A stretch of DNA of 64,000 nt, from positions 62,001 to 126,000 of IMG/VR virus record IMGVR_UViG_3300045999_008996; one strand, 5' to 3'. This document shows, piece after piece, positions 20,578 through 29,449 of the stretch. The DNA is from a virus. A program made the translations under genes and the position numbers. Each line of letters opens with the position of its first letter. Position 1 is the first letter of the stretch. Below the pieces are notes generated by a model, which saw nothing but the letters and a program-made list of their open reading frames with translations, searched no databases and was not told where the DNA came from.

Positions 20578-21544
20578 TGATAAATTCCTCCACGAAAGAT
20601 TTTGAAATTCTTAAAATATAAGCAGTATTATCTTGTGCTCCGAAGGTGATTAGAAAATCATCTTTATGTCGTGCTAAACCACAAGAGAATTCGATTTTCA
20701 TATTCATAAATGAGAATAGAGGAGAGAACTTTTGGTTCTTAAAGTTCTTATCCCAAAAAACAAAACGATGGCGATATGTAGCGTCTTTTCTTCCTTGCTC
20801 ACTATTATATAAATCCGTCTCGTGAATAAGAGTTAAATAACCGCCATTATACTCAATAACTTGAGAACCTCCCCTCATATCATTGAAGTTTGGTTTGTAT
20901 TCTGTTGTTTCAAAAATTTCAGTTTCTCCACCATTTGGGTCGAATTTCATCAATGCAGTTGGATTTGTCCACTTTAGCAAATGAAAGGGTTTTCCTTCAA
21001 TTGGAGTGCAATTTTTCATACAATATTCATTGTCAGGTGGAGGTCCTGGAATTCTGTGCCTTGAAACTTCCTTGACTTCGGTGTCAGTGAAATCAAGACC
21101 CGAAAGTTCCATCCTCCCAGTCCCAATAGTATCTAAATCTCTTCTTACACCAATTCCATATATCTTACCTTCCCATTGAATAAGACGAACATCTTCTAAA
21201 CCAACAAATTCCCATTGAGGGGGATATGTATCAAATTGAGAAGTATCGATTTTTGTATAATGGACAACATCTAAATTATCATCCAATTCTGCAATATAAT
21301 TTGTAGTTCTCAAGTGCATATCATTCTCTGGGTGAATATATGATAGAGGTCCCCAGAGATGTTCAAATTTGTTGAGTTCTGAATGATAAAGAGTATAATT
21401 AACGTTTCGGATATTAACTAAAATCTTATCATTAACTACAAGAACTGATGGATTAGTAAGTGAAGGTCCAGAAAGATCTTGTGGATGTATGAGCAATGGT
21501 TTGATTAAACCACCATTTTCTAGTGCAAGTTTTACAAAATTCAT
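20570..21544 (-). CDS. GH130-like beta-propeller glycoside enzyme
   Basis: 324 aa with the look of a five-bladed glycosidase propeller: NPSVLVVNDKILVNIRNVNY, GLEDVRLIQWEGKIYGIGVR (the GxEDxR signature of GH130 mannoside phosphorylases), NPTALMKFDP, GGSQVIEYNGGYLTLIHE, FSCGLARHKDDFLITFGAQD. GH130 enzymes act on mannosides; related proteins in glycan loci may be transferases. Late promoter AATAAATA at 21588-21595 lies upstream. The substrate cannot be read from sequence. Confidence 0.65.
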   Translation of the reverse strand: MNFVKLALENGGLIKPLLIHPQDLSGPSLTNPSVLVVNDKILVNIRNVNYTLYHSELNKFEHLWGPLSYIHPENDMHLRTTNYIAELDDNLDVVHYTKIDTSQFDTYPPQWEFVGLEDVRLIQWEGKIYGIGVRRDLDTIGTGRMELSGLDFTDTEVKEVSRHRIPGPPPDNEYCMKNCTPIEGKPFHLLKWTNPTALMKFDPNGGETEIFETTEYKPNFNDMRGGSQVIEYNGGYLTLIHETDLYNSEQGRKDATYRHRFVFWDKNFKNQKFSPLFSFMNMKIEFSCGLARHKDDFLITFGAQDNTAYILRISKSFVEEFINE

Positions 21545-21586
21545 AGCAAAGATTTCTGTTTTATATGTTTAAATTGTTTGTTGATA

Positions 21587-21952
21587 CTATTTATTTTCCG
21601 TCAGAGAAGAGATATGCTCTTGACACATTTGAATGTCTTGCTCGATAAAACCTATCTGTTCTTGGATATTGGCATACTCTTTTGAATCTTCTTGATATTG
21701 AGAAAGTTGTTCTGTAAGAGATGTGATGTTTTGTTGATTATTTGCAATTCTTGCTTGGTGCTGCTCAATATCCCATTCTACTGTATATGGAGGTGGAGTT
21801 GGATGAGTGATAGTTGCTTCAATTTCAAAACTTCCACCTTTCTCGTCAATCAATGCCTGAACTTCTTCGAGAGTGTATCCAGTTTGATTATTAGAGTCAG
21901 CAGTTAAGTAATAAAGATGATTTAGTGGTAAAGTTAGTGTTGTAGTTTGCAT
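21587..21952 (-). CDS. Coiled-coil protein, 121 aa
   Basis: Start ATG 21950-21952 (MQTTTLTLPLNHLYYLTADS), which overlaps the upstream gene's TGA-type end. An N-terminal beta-rich part with TGYTLEEVQALIDEKGGSFE and PTPPPYTVEW, then a Gln-rich coiled coil (residues 60-115). It may be a small virion or assembly protein; no family recognised. Confidence 0.6.
   Translation of the reverse strand: MQTTTLTLPLNHLYYLTADSNNQTGYTLEEVQALIDEKGGSFEIEATITHPTPPPYTVEWDIEQHQARIANNQQNITSLTEQLSQYQEDSKEYANIQEQIGFIEQDIQMCQEHISSLTENK
21588..21595 (-). promoter_or_regulatory. Late promoter AATAAATA
   Basis: NATAAATA-type box overlapping the end of the coiled-coil gene, ~44 nt before the ATG of the GH130-like gene. 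It would serve the GH130-like, TPR-methyltransferase and GT17-DUF6445 genes. Confidence 0.5.
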
Positions 21953-22980
21953 CAAAATTTCCTCCAAAGTTCTTTTGAAAATTGTACCCAGTCTTCTACT
22001 CTGGTTTCCCAACTATAATATTTATTACAAATCTCCACTTGTTGATTATTGTCAAATTTACCTTCACGATACTCTGTGATTGTTCTTTTAAGTTCTCTAG
22101 TAAATCGTTCAATATGTTTATTACGATCTGGAACAAACCCATAATGTCTTGCAAATCCAAGACCTGTTTCGGGAAGTGCAGCAAGATTACTAGAAAGTAC
22201 AGAACACCCAGCACATAGTGCTTCAATCATACAAATACAAGATGTTTCCATAAAGTAAGTTGGATAAGCAAAGATATGAGTATTCAAGAGTTGTTCTCTA
22301 ATCTTGGAGTTATTAGTTCTTGTATGGCGCACAACTCTTTTATCTTCATTCGCAAGTTTTAGACAATACCGAAGAAACTGCTCTTCTTGTGGATTGATAT
22401 GGGAATATTCATAAGTCTGTAGTCCTTGATGATATTGTTTCTTTCTTTCATCAGGGTCAAGTTCATGAAAGATATGAAGTTCAAAGTCTTCTTCTGGAAT
22501 AAGTTTAATAGATTCAAGAAGAATATCCAAACCACGAATAGGATTTGAATGAAACATCAGTTGAAGTTTTCCTTCAGGTTTTTTATGAACAGGAAATGGT
22601 TGTGTCGCATTTTTAAGAACAAAACACTTTTCCATTGGAAGTTGAAGTCTTTCACCAAACCTTTCATATTGCCAGTTGGAAACAAAAACATATGCCTTGA
22701 AGTGCTTTTGAAATTCTTTATCCAGAAGTCTCTCAATACCCTCTTCCATATGATGAGGATGTAACCAGACAATATTAGAACTATCAGGAGACAGAGTATT
22801 ATCACCTGGAATCACACACCAGTGCCAGTCAGCAAGGTCTGGAGCAGCAGGAAGAACATAATCCTGCCAAGCACGTCCCATAATTTCAGTACCACCTACG
22901 CCATCAGGATTAAGAACTGCCTCAAGAAGAGGTGGCATATTGTTATGCAAGTATTCTAATTTTGTAATAACCTCTTTCAT
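21952..22980 (-). CDS. GT4-type glycosyltransferase (GT-B)
   Basis: 342 aa. It has a GT-B layout: an acceptor half with GVGGTEIMGR near residue 28, NIVWLHPHHME and AYVFVSNWQYERF; a donor half with LQLMFHSNPIRGLDILLESI; and the family 4 'E..C..MIEALCAGCSVLSS' motif (residues ~245-270). Likely retaining transfer from a nucleotide-sugar; sugar and acceptor unknown. Overlaps the next gene by 4 nt. Confidence 0.85.
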   Translation of the reverse strand: MKEVITKLEYLHNNMPPLLEAVLNPDGVGGTEIMGRAWQDYVLPAAPDLADWHWCVIPGDNTLSPDSSNIVWLHPHHMEEGIERLLDKEFQKHFKAYVFVSNWQYERFGERLQLPMEKCFVLKNATQPFPVHKKPEGKLQLMFHSNPIRGLDILLESIKLIPEEDFELHIFHELDPDERKKQYHQGLQTYEYSHINPQEEQFLRYCLKLANEDKRVVRHTRTNNSKIREQLLNTHIFAYPTYFMETSCICMIEALCAGCSVLSSNLAALPETGLGFARHYGFVPDRNKHIERFTRELKRTITEYREGKFDNNQQVEICNKYYSWETRVEDWVQFSKELWRKF

Positions 22981-23819
22981 AATACCTCTTTCAAAAAGTT
23001 TTCCATTGGAGATTTTTTAAATATTTCTAAACCTTTTTCTGCTTGAGCATCAAGTTCTTCTGGTTTTTTAAGAAGTTTGTATGCAGTATCAACAAAACGA
23101 TTATAGGTTGAAGTGAACGTTGTTCCTTCCATATAATCTGGAAAGTCCGTATCTGGATTTCTTTCGCAAAGAACAGGAACCTTATTTTGAATGAGATGTG
23201 TAATTCTTACCATTTCAAAGATTTGATTATCATGATTATGGAGATTAATCACTAACTTTGCCCTCTTAATCAGTTCATCTCTTGCATCACCATAAGTTGA
23301 TTGAACCGCAACAAAATTAATCTTTTTGTTGTCGGCAAACTGTTTCATAATATGCTCTCTCCTTGGAGATGGGGAGAGATAAGCAAGAATATCAATATCC
23401 CTATCCTCTGGTTTATTTCTTTCAAAATAAGAGATTTCAGGAACATATCCAATCTTGAAATGTTTAATGTTTTCTACACCCACTTTACGAAGAACTTCAA
23501 CGTTTCTCATAGAGTAGTCCCACACCTCAAGACCTCTATATTTTTTACACCATCTTAAACATTCTGGTTGTTCTTTCATTTGTTCCAAAGAATATACAAT
23601 TGTATTCTTTGGAATATCATGTCTCACTACATCTACAGGACAATGGTGCATTCCAAATACAATATTTCTTCGGTCTGGTACAAAATCATTTACACTATTC
23701 GTTACATCATATCCCAACCTTTGAAGAGAAAAGAATACTGCTGCTTCAATCTCATGAAAAACTTCTGCATGAACATTAAAATGATTATCAGGTACAATTC
23801 TTACCAAATTAAATTTCAT
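22977..23819 (-). CDS. GT-B-like glycosyltransferase
   Basis: Start ATG 23817-23819 (MKFNLVRIVPDNHFNVHAEV); 280 aa. Features: GMHHCPVDVVRHDIPKNTIV, EVWDYSMRNVEVLRKVG, FKIGYVPEISYFER, DIDILAYLSPSPRREHIMKQ, then LVINLHNHDNQIFEMVRITH. This is the pattern of a family seen in phage and giant-virus glycan loci with 'LN.H......E..R...L...K..V.SE'. Overlaps both neighbours. Confidence 0.7.
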   Translation of the reverse strand: MKFNLVRIVPDNHFNVHAEVFHEIEAAVFFSLQRLGYDVTNSVNDFVPDRRNIVFGMHHCPVDVVRHDIPKNTIVYSLEQMKEQPECLRWCKKYRGLEVWDYSMRNVEVLRKVGVENIKHFKIGYVPEISYFERNKPEDRDIDILAYLSPSPRREHIMKQFADNKKINFVAVQSTYGDARDELIKRAKLVINLHNHDNQIFEMVRITHLIQNKVPVLCERNPDTDFPDYMEGTTFTSTYNRFVDTAYKLLKKPEELDAQAEKGLEIFKKSPMENFLKEVL

Positions 23820-25242
23820 TAATGAATTCTCCAAAATTCTTTTTAATTTCACTTATAAGATTTATATCTTTAGAAACTACACCTAATCCGTTGCAATGAC
23901 CAAAGTTAGTTTTTGGTAACTTAATTTCTTTAAAAAATTTATTAACACCAAATTCTGAATTGTCAACCATTGTATCGTGCATAAGAACTATTCCATTTTC
24001 TTTTAAAAATGGAGTCCATTTTTCAAAATCATTCTTAACTGATTTGTAATCGTGCATTCCATCAATATGAAGAATATCAATTGGTTTATCCCAAGTCTTA
24101 ACTACATCATCAAAGTATCCCTTAATAAATGTAATGTTATTCAGTTCTAATTCTTTTTGTTTTTCTAAAACATAATCATAAGTATTTCTTACTCCCGCAA
24201 ATGGATCTCCTTCAAAACTATCAATTCCGAAGATTTGACCTTGATTTGAAAGAGCAAAGCAGAATGTGGAATAAGCATAATCAACACCTAAATCAACAAC
24301 TGTTTCTGGTTGAACTCTACGAACTAACCAGTCAGCAAACATCCTATGGTCTCTCCAATTAAAGTTATTTTGACTTCCAACTTCCATTAGAATATCTAAC
24401 TTATTTTTTACATAAGTATTTTCATCCTTTTCCACATCATTACGATACATTTCTGGTGGATAATATGTAAAATATCTTTCCAACCCCTGATTATCATATT
24501 GATGATGACGACGATAGTGAAAACAATATTGTTTTGGAATCCCTGTTGCCATCCAAAGTTCAAAGCAATAACGATAGTTTTGTAGTTCTCTCATCATTGC
24601 CTCTACATCCATATACTCTTCAATCTTGAGTGGATGCTTCAGTTTGCGGATGTAATCATTTCGTGCCCACCAGAAGTTTCCAGCATAATGCTGAACAACA
24701 AAATCAAGTTTAATATCGTGTCTTTCTACCCAATCAACACCACAACAATCGTAACCTTCATCTAATTTTGCAATGCAGTCTTCCCACTTTTCAATATTAT
24801 AATACTGCATGTAATGTCTCCAGTCCTTAATCGCACCAGGAATATGCGTTGAGTATGAACTTATTCCTTTATTATGAAAATAAAAAACATACCCATCATC
24901 TTCAAGGCAGTGCTCATAAATTTTGGCGAGAGTTTGACCCTCATAGAAGTTTGGTTGTTCACCTACATTTCTCATATCAATGATATTCACAAATGGAAAT
25001 CTATCTTTGATATATCCAGTCACCATTTGATCATATGAGTGACCTGTCTTGGAGTTATAAAGTCCAAGGGGCAAGGTGATACACATGTTGATGGTTGCTT
25101 TATCTGCAAGTCCTGCAGATTTAAGCAGTCCCATTTGTTCATCTATCCACCAAATCCACATATTATTTGTATCGGGAATAAACAAATGATAAAATACTGT
25201 TATGGTTTTTTTAATTTTCTTTTCGTTTTTATAGTTCAACAT
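23809..25242 (-). CDS. Glycosyltransferase-like domain fused to SAM methyltransferase
   Basis: 477 aa. Residues ~12-265 resemble a glycosyltransferase of surface-polysaccharide loci (ITVFYHLFIPDTNNMWIWWI; YVFYFHNKGISSYS; QHYAGNFWWARNDYIRKLKH). Residues ~290-477 are a Methyltransf_24-type methylase: ETVVDLGVDYAYSTFCFALS (motif I), GIDSFEGDPFAG, DILHIDGMHDYKSVKND, GIVLMHDTM. The join suggests transfer of a sugar and its methylation by one protein. Overlaps the GT-A gene at 25236. Confidence 0.75.
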   Translation of the reverse strand: MLNYKNEKKIKKTITVFYHLFIPDTNNMWIWWIDEQMGLLKSAGLADKATINMCITLPLGLYNSKTGHSYDQMVTGYIKDRFPFVNIIDMRNVGEQPNFYEGQTLAKIYEHCLEDDGYVFYFHNKGISSYSTHIPGAIKDWRHYMQYYNIEKWEDCIAKLDEGYDCCGVDWVERHDIKLDFVVQHYAGNFWWARNDYIRKLKHPLKIEEYMDVEAMMRELQNYRYCFELWMATGIPKQYCFHYRRHHQYDNQGLERYFTYYPPEMYRNDVEKDENTYVKNKLDILMEVGSQNNFNWRDHRMFADWLVRRVQPETVVDLGVDYAYSTFCFALSNQGQIFGIDSFEGDPFAGVRNTYDYVLEKQKELELNNITFIKGYFDDVVKTWDKPIDILHIDGMHDYKSVKNDFEKWTPFLKENGIVLMHDTMVDNSEFGVNKFFKEIKLPKTNFGHCNGLGVVSKDINLISEIKKNFGEFINEI

Positions 25243-25931
25243 ACAACATTACTCTTCATATGACCGACAATAATATTAGGGTCTACAAATACTTTATGAC
25301 CCTGCTCTGCAACTCTCTCACAGAAATATAAATCTTCTCCTAACGGAAGTTCATAAGTTTCTCCATCAACTTCTTGAACAACCTTACCAAGACCAAACCA
25401 AGGTCTTTTTAAACTTTCAAATACTCCAGATTTAATGCACATAAATCCCATACCAACTCCATAAACCTCAATAGGTTCTCCAAGTTTTTGTAAAATTTCA
25501 AGTTCCTCTCTTGAAGTTGGTCTAAAGTCATTTTTGTTTTTGTGTATCATCGCATCCATTCCTTGTGCTTCAAAATACACTGCAGAAATAACTGACTTAT
25601 CGCTCGCATAAAGTCTTAGAAACTGCTCTGGATTCCAAATAATATCACTATCAATACAGAAAATTTTATCATAAGTGTATTGCCCCTTTCCTGGTGAAGA
25701 ATTAAAGACTTCCAGACTTCTTGAACCAGTAATAGTTGCTTCTCTTGCATTTGTTACAAGTGAAGCATATTCGTTTTGATAAATCCAGGAAATCTTATTT
25801 GCTTCTAGTGTATGAATCGTTGCAAGCAGACACTTTACATAGTCTGCACACATTGAATTACCGGGAGTTGTAATCACCACATTGAAGTGTGGTTTTGTTT
25901 GCTGCTGCTGAGAATTAGAATAATTTAACAT
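25236..25931 (-). CDS. GT-A glycosyltransferase (paralogue 1)
   Basis: 231 aa. FNVVITTPGNSMCADYVKCL, then YDKIFCIDSDIIWNPEQFLR with the DSD metal/nucleotide site (residues ~85-100), VYGVGMGFMCIKSGVFE, and GEDLYFCERVAEQGHKVFVD. GT2-like fold of ~230 aa, paralogous to the genes at 25936 and 50465. The start MLNYSNSQQQQTKP resembles the neighbours' starts (MLNY/MPLNYTN), which points to duplication. Confidence 0.8.
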   Translation of the reverse strand: MLNYSNSQQQQTKPHFNVVITTPGNSMCADYVKCLLATIHTLEANKISWIYQNEYASLVTNAREATITGSRSLEVFNSSPGKGQYTYDKIFCIDSDIIWNPEQFLRLYASDKSVISAVYFEAQGMDAMIHKNKNDFRPTSREELEILQKLGEPIEVYGVGMGFMCIKSGVFESLKRPWFGLGKVVQEVDGETYELPLGEDLYFCERVAEQGHKVFVDPNIIVGHMKSNVVC

Positions 25932-25935
25932 AAGA

Positions 25936-26655
25936 TTAGATTGTAATCATTTTCTGGTGTCCTACACGAACTTTTGGATTTACCCAAATATCAAATCCAT
26001 ATTTGCGAAAGTCTTCGCACATTGAAATATCTTCTGAACAGACATCTTCGAGAATGGTTCCATCTGGTTTTTGAAGTTGAATGACTCTTGGAACAAACCA
26101 AGGATAAGGAATTTTTTCATAAACTCCTTTTTTAATTAATATCCAACCAAAACCACAATAATCTACTTTAAAGGGTTCTGTCCTGCGAGACATGTCCTCA
26201 ATAGTTTCATATTTGTTAGACCCTTTTTCATAAAGTTCTTGCTTACTCATATGCTCTACAACAGTAGTTTGGTTGGAAAGAACTCCACCATTTGATTGTG
26301 CATACCAACCAGCAGCAATATCCTTATTCATCTTCAGAAGTTCAATCAGGTCTTCTGTCTTGAAAATAATATCACTATCAATCCACATAATGTAATCATA
26401 AGGAACCTGTCCCCTAAAAGGAGTGAGCATTGTTCCTGCATAATTATCTGCTTGCAAACAATCAGTTCGTGCGTGATTCACCATTGAACTGTATTGTTGA
26501 GAGATATAAAAATTAATACCTTGTTGATTGAGGTCAAAGAGCAGTCTTACAAACTGCGTCATAAAAGTTCCAGAGTACATTAATCCAGGAAGACAAAAAG
26601 CAATAGTCTTTCCTTTTAAGTCTGTACTTGATTTATTTGTATAATTTAGAGGCAT
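25936..26655 (-). CDS. GT-A glycosyltransferase (paralogue 2)
   Basis: Start ATG 26653-26655 (MPLNYTNKSSTDLKGKTIAF), 239 aa; the frame's earlier TTG is not needed. IAFCLPGLMYSGTFMTQFVR; YDYIMWIDSDIIFKTEDLIE (DSD site); VDYCGFGWILIKKGVYEKIP; CSEDISMCEDFRKYGFDIWV. Same fold and spacing as the neighbour. Likely Mn/Mg-dependent nucleotide-sugar transferase. Confidence 0.8.
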   Translation of the reverse strand: MPLNYTNKSSTDLKGKTIAFCLPGLMYSGTFMTQFVRLLFDLNQQGINFYISQQYSSMVNHARTDCLQADNYAGTMLTPFRGQVPYDYIMWIDSDIIFKTEDLIELLKMNKDIAAGWYAQSNGGVLSNQTTVVEHMSKQELYEKGSNKYETIEDMSRRTEPFKVDYCGFGWILIKKGVYEKIPYPWFVPRVIQLQKPDGTILEDVCSEDISMCEDFRKYGFDIWVNPKVRVGHQKMITI

Positions 26656-26698
26656 ATAGTGCAAATAATAAATTCATTCTAACATATCTAGGTAGGTT

Positions 26699-29419
26699 TT
26701 ACCACCAGGTTATTTTCACATATCCATTTCCACCATCACCACCAGTACCAAATCTATTTTGTTCTATGGAGTATCCACCACCACCTCCGCCACCTCCACG
26801 GGTTCCAGAACCTCCGTGTCCTGCTGCTGATGCAGATTCTGTAGATGATGATGTAACTCCACCTCCACTGCCACCAGCAACATAAGTATTATTTCCAAAA
26901 GTAAGAGCGTTAAAACTGCTAATGGTATTAGAAGTTCTAGAACTCCAAATAATTGCATCAGTTGAAGTTCTTATTATTGCTCCACTATCAGCAGCGACAT
27001 AAGTATTGTTTGCTAAAATGACAGAACGAATAGAGTTGGAATTAGTCCCAGAGGTTCTTAGAGTCCAAACTATATTATTTGTTGATGTATTTAAAACTCC
27101 GCTGTTTCCACATGTAATATAAATACCATTTCCGAAAGTAAGAGAAAGTAAAATGCTAGTAGTACCAGAAGTTCTTACAGTCCATATAATTGTGTCAGTT
27201 GAAGATATCAATGCACCACTATCACCACCTGAAACATAATTGGCATTTCCAAACGTAAGTGAACGGAGAGTACTAGTAGTACCAGAAGTTCTTAGTTGCC
27301 AAATGATTGTATTTGTTGATGTGTGTAATCTTCCCCCAGTTCCACAAATTACATATAAACTTCCCGCAAAAATAGATGCAATTACATCACTAGTTCCAAA
27401 TGCAGTAGTTCTTAAAGTCCATTGAATTGAATTTGTTGAAATTGCAAATCCACCACTAATTCCAGAATAAAAATAATTTCCACTTTCGTAATTTAAAGAT
27501 CTCAATTCAAGTGTATACCCAGAAGTTCTTAAGGTCCAGTTAATTGTATCTGTTGAAGTATTTAATAATCCATTTCCGCCACCTGCAATATAAACATTGT
27601 TACCAAAAGTCAAAGAATAGATATCAATAGCACCAAAACTAGAAGTTCTAGAATACCAACTACCAATCCCAGAACTTAAAGCACCTCCACCACCTCCACC
27701 GATACCATAAGAACCGGTATAAGTTCCATAAGCACTATCGGCATCTGTACCATTTCCGCCAGTATTACTTCCACCATTTGTTGTAGTGGTATTTCCATAA
27801 TAATAAGAAACTGAATTTCCTCCCGCATTGGTATTATATGCTCCTCCTCCACCACCAGAAACTTGAAAACTGTTTGTTTGCGTAGAGGAATTTGATGTTG
27901 CGAGTGCTGATAAACCTGTACCCCCAGCAAGACCAGCAGTTCCATAAAGAGGATTAAGTGTCGATGCTGCTACTGCACCACCTGCACCACCTGCAATTCC
28001 TGTATTAGATCCGGCATTTCCAAAAGAAGAAGTAAGTGTATAAGTTGCAGTGCCCGTTGGAGTGTTTCCAGTCCAAGTAACTGTAGTATTTCCTCCATTA
28101 CTTCCTCCACCAGAAGTTGCACCTCCTGCAATAAAGACAGTTCCATATGTCAGTGCTGATATTGATGATGCCTTAAAAAGTGATGTTCTTTGAGTCCAGG
28201 TGATTGCATCTGTAGATGATGAGAGAATTCCAGAAGAACCTGCTACTATGTAAAAGTTATTTGCGTAAGTAACGGCATTAAGAATATCAGTAGAACCAGA
28301 AGTTCTTAAAGTCCATTGAATTGCATTTGTTGATGTTATTAATGTTCCAGTATCACCAGCAACAACATAAGCATTTGTTTGTCCTGATGCATAAGTAAGA
28401 GCACGAAGAATATTACCGGCACCAGAAGTCCTTAAAGTCCATTGAATTGCATTTGTTGAAGTAATTAATGTTCCAGAAGTACCACCACCAGCAACATAAG
28501 GTTCTGCTTGTCCTGATGCATACGCAAGAATAAGCATAGAAGCAGATGTGCCTGCAGTTCTTAAAGTCCAAGTAATTGAATCTGTTGAGGTGTTTAATAC
28601 TCCAGAAGCACCACCGGCAACATAGATATTATTTCCAAAAGTAAGAGAATTAATAGAATTACCAGAACCAAAACCAGAAGTTCTTAAAGACCAAGTGATT
28701 GTATCTGTTGAAGTGTTTAATACTCCAGAAGCACCGGCGACAACATAATTATTGTTTCCAAAAGTAAGTGCATTAAGACCACTAGTAGTACCAGAAGTTC
28801 TTGCAGTCCAAGTGATTGCATCTGTTGAAGAACTTATTACTCCGGAAGCACCACCAGCAACATAAGTATTGTTTGCAAAAGTAAGAGAATTAATAGAAGT
28901 AGTACCAAATTTAGAACCACCCGGAACAGTCTCCCATACAATTCCATCAGTACTGGTACTCATTCCACGATTGTTTCCACCACGACCACCAACACCAACA
29001 GTCACAGTCATCGTAGAGGCACTTCCAAGTTCTCCACGACGAATCAACCAGGAGTTATAAGCACCAGAACCACCTCCACCACCAGAACCTAATGTTCCCG
29101 TGTATCGTCCTGATGCTCCCCCTCCCCCCGCACCGATTGCTTCAATATAAAACTGTGTTGCTGTTGGGGGAATATAGAATGTTCCAGAAGAAGTGAATTC
29201 TTGTGAACCTTTGTATGTTGTATCTCCTATAGAAGTTAATGCGGAATTTATAGGTTTCCAAGAAATACTACCATTTCCTAATGATGCTAAAAATCTTCCA
29301 GCATTTCCAGTTGTACTTGGAAGAGTAGAACTATTATCAATATATTGGCGATTTACAGCATCAGTTGCATTCGATACTACACTAACACCAGTAACTTTAT
29401 TGCTGTCTAATGTTGCCAT
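26699..29419 (-). CDS. Glycine-rich adhesin-like protein with two 7-bladed propellers
   Basis: 906 aa. N-terminus MATLDSNKVTGVSVVSNATD with VNRQYIDN (fibre-joining segment shared by the two following genes). Gly-rich strands (GAGGGGASGRYTG, VGVGGRGGNN, GGGGGGAYN, GIGGGGGGALS) end in GGGGGGGGYSIEQ...GNGYVKITWW. Between them are two blocks of ~40-residue repeats (residues ~150-440 and ~590-870), seven per block, of the form ITWTLRTSG...L..LTFGNN.YV.GG.SG.L..STD, an Asp-box-like propeller blade. This looks like a polyglycine receptor-binding tip with propellers in its loops. Late promoter at 29441-29448. Confidence 0.8.
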   Translation of the reverse strand: MATLDSNKVTGVSVVSNATDAVNRQYIDNSSTLPSTTGNAGRFLASLGNGSISWKPINSALTSIGDTTYKGSQEFTSSGTFYIPPTATQFYIEAIGAGGGGASGRYTGTLGSGGGGGSGAYNSWLIRRGELGSASTMTVTVGVGGRGGNNRGMSTSTDGIVWETVPGGSKFGTTSINSLTFANNTYVAGGASGVISSSTDAITWTARTSGTTSGLNALTFGNNNYVVAGASGVLNTSTDTITWSLRTSGFGSGNSINSLTFGNNIYVAGGASGVLNTSTDSITWTLRTAGTSASMLILAYASGQAEPYVAGGGTSGTLITSTNAIQWTLRTSGAGNILRALTYASGQTNAYVVAGDTGTLITSTNAIQWTLRTSGSTDILNAVTYANNFYIVAGSSGILSSSTDAITWTQRTSLFKASSISALTYGTVFIAGGATSGGGSNGGNTTVTWTGNTPTGTATYTLTSSFGNAGSNTGIAGGAGGAVAASTLNPLYGTAGLAGGTGLSALATSNSSTQTNSFQVSGGGGGAYNTNAGGNSVSYYYGNTTTTNGGSNTGGNGTDADSAYGTYTGSYGIGGGGGGALSSGIGSWYSRTSSFGAIDIYSLTFGNNVYIAGGGNGLLNTSTDTINWTLRTSGYTLELRSLNYESGNYFYSGISGGFAISTNSIQWTLRTTAFGTSDVIASIFAGSLYVICGTGGRLHTSTNTIIWQLRTSGTTSTLRSLTFGNANYVSGGDSGALISSTDTIIWTVRTSGTTSILLSLTFGNGIYITCGNSGVLNTSTNNIVWTLRTSGTNSNSIRSVILANNTYVAADSGAIIRTSTDAIIWSSRTSNTISSFNALTFGNNTYVAGGSGGGVTSSSTESASAAGHGGSGTRGGGGGGGGYSIEQNRFGTGGDGGNGYVKITWW

Positions 29420-29440
29420 TTACTTATACCTTCCTTTGGA

Positions 29441-29448
29441 TATTTATT
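29441..29448 (-). promoter_or_regulatory. Late promoter AATAAATA
   Basis: Lies in the 30-nt gap before the 906-aa adhesin-like gene, followed by AAAGGAAGG as ribosome site. Fits the NATAAATA late motif. Confidence 0.6.
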
Positions 29449-29449
29449 T

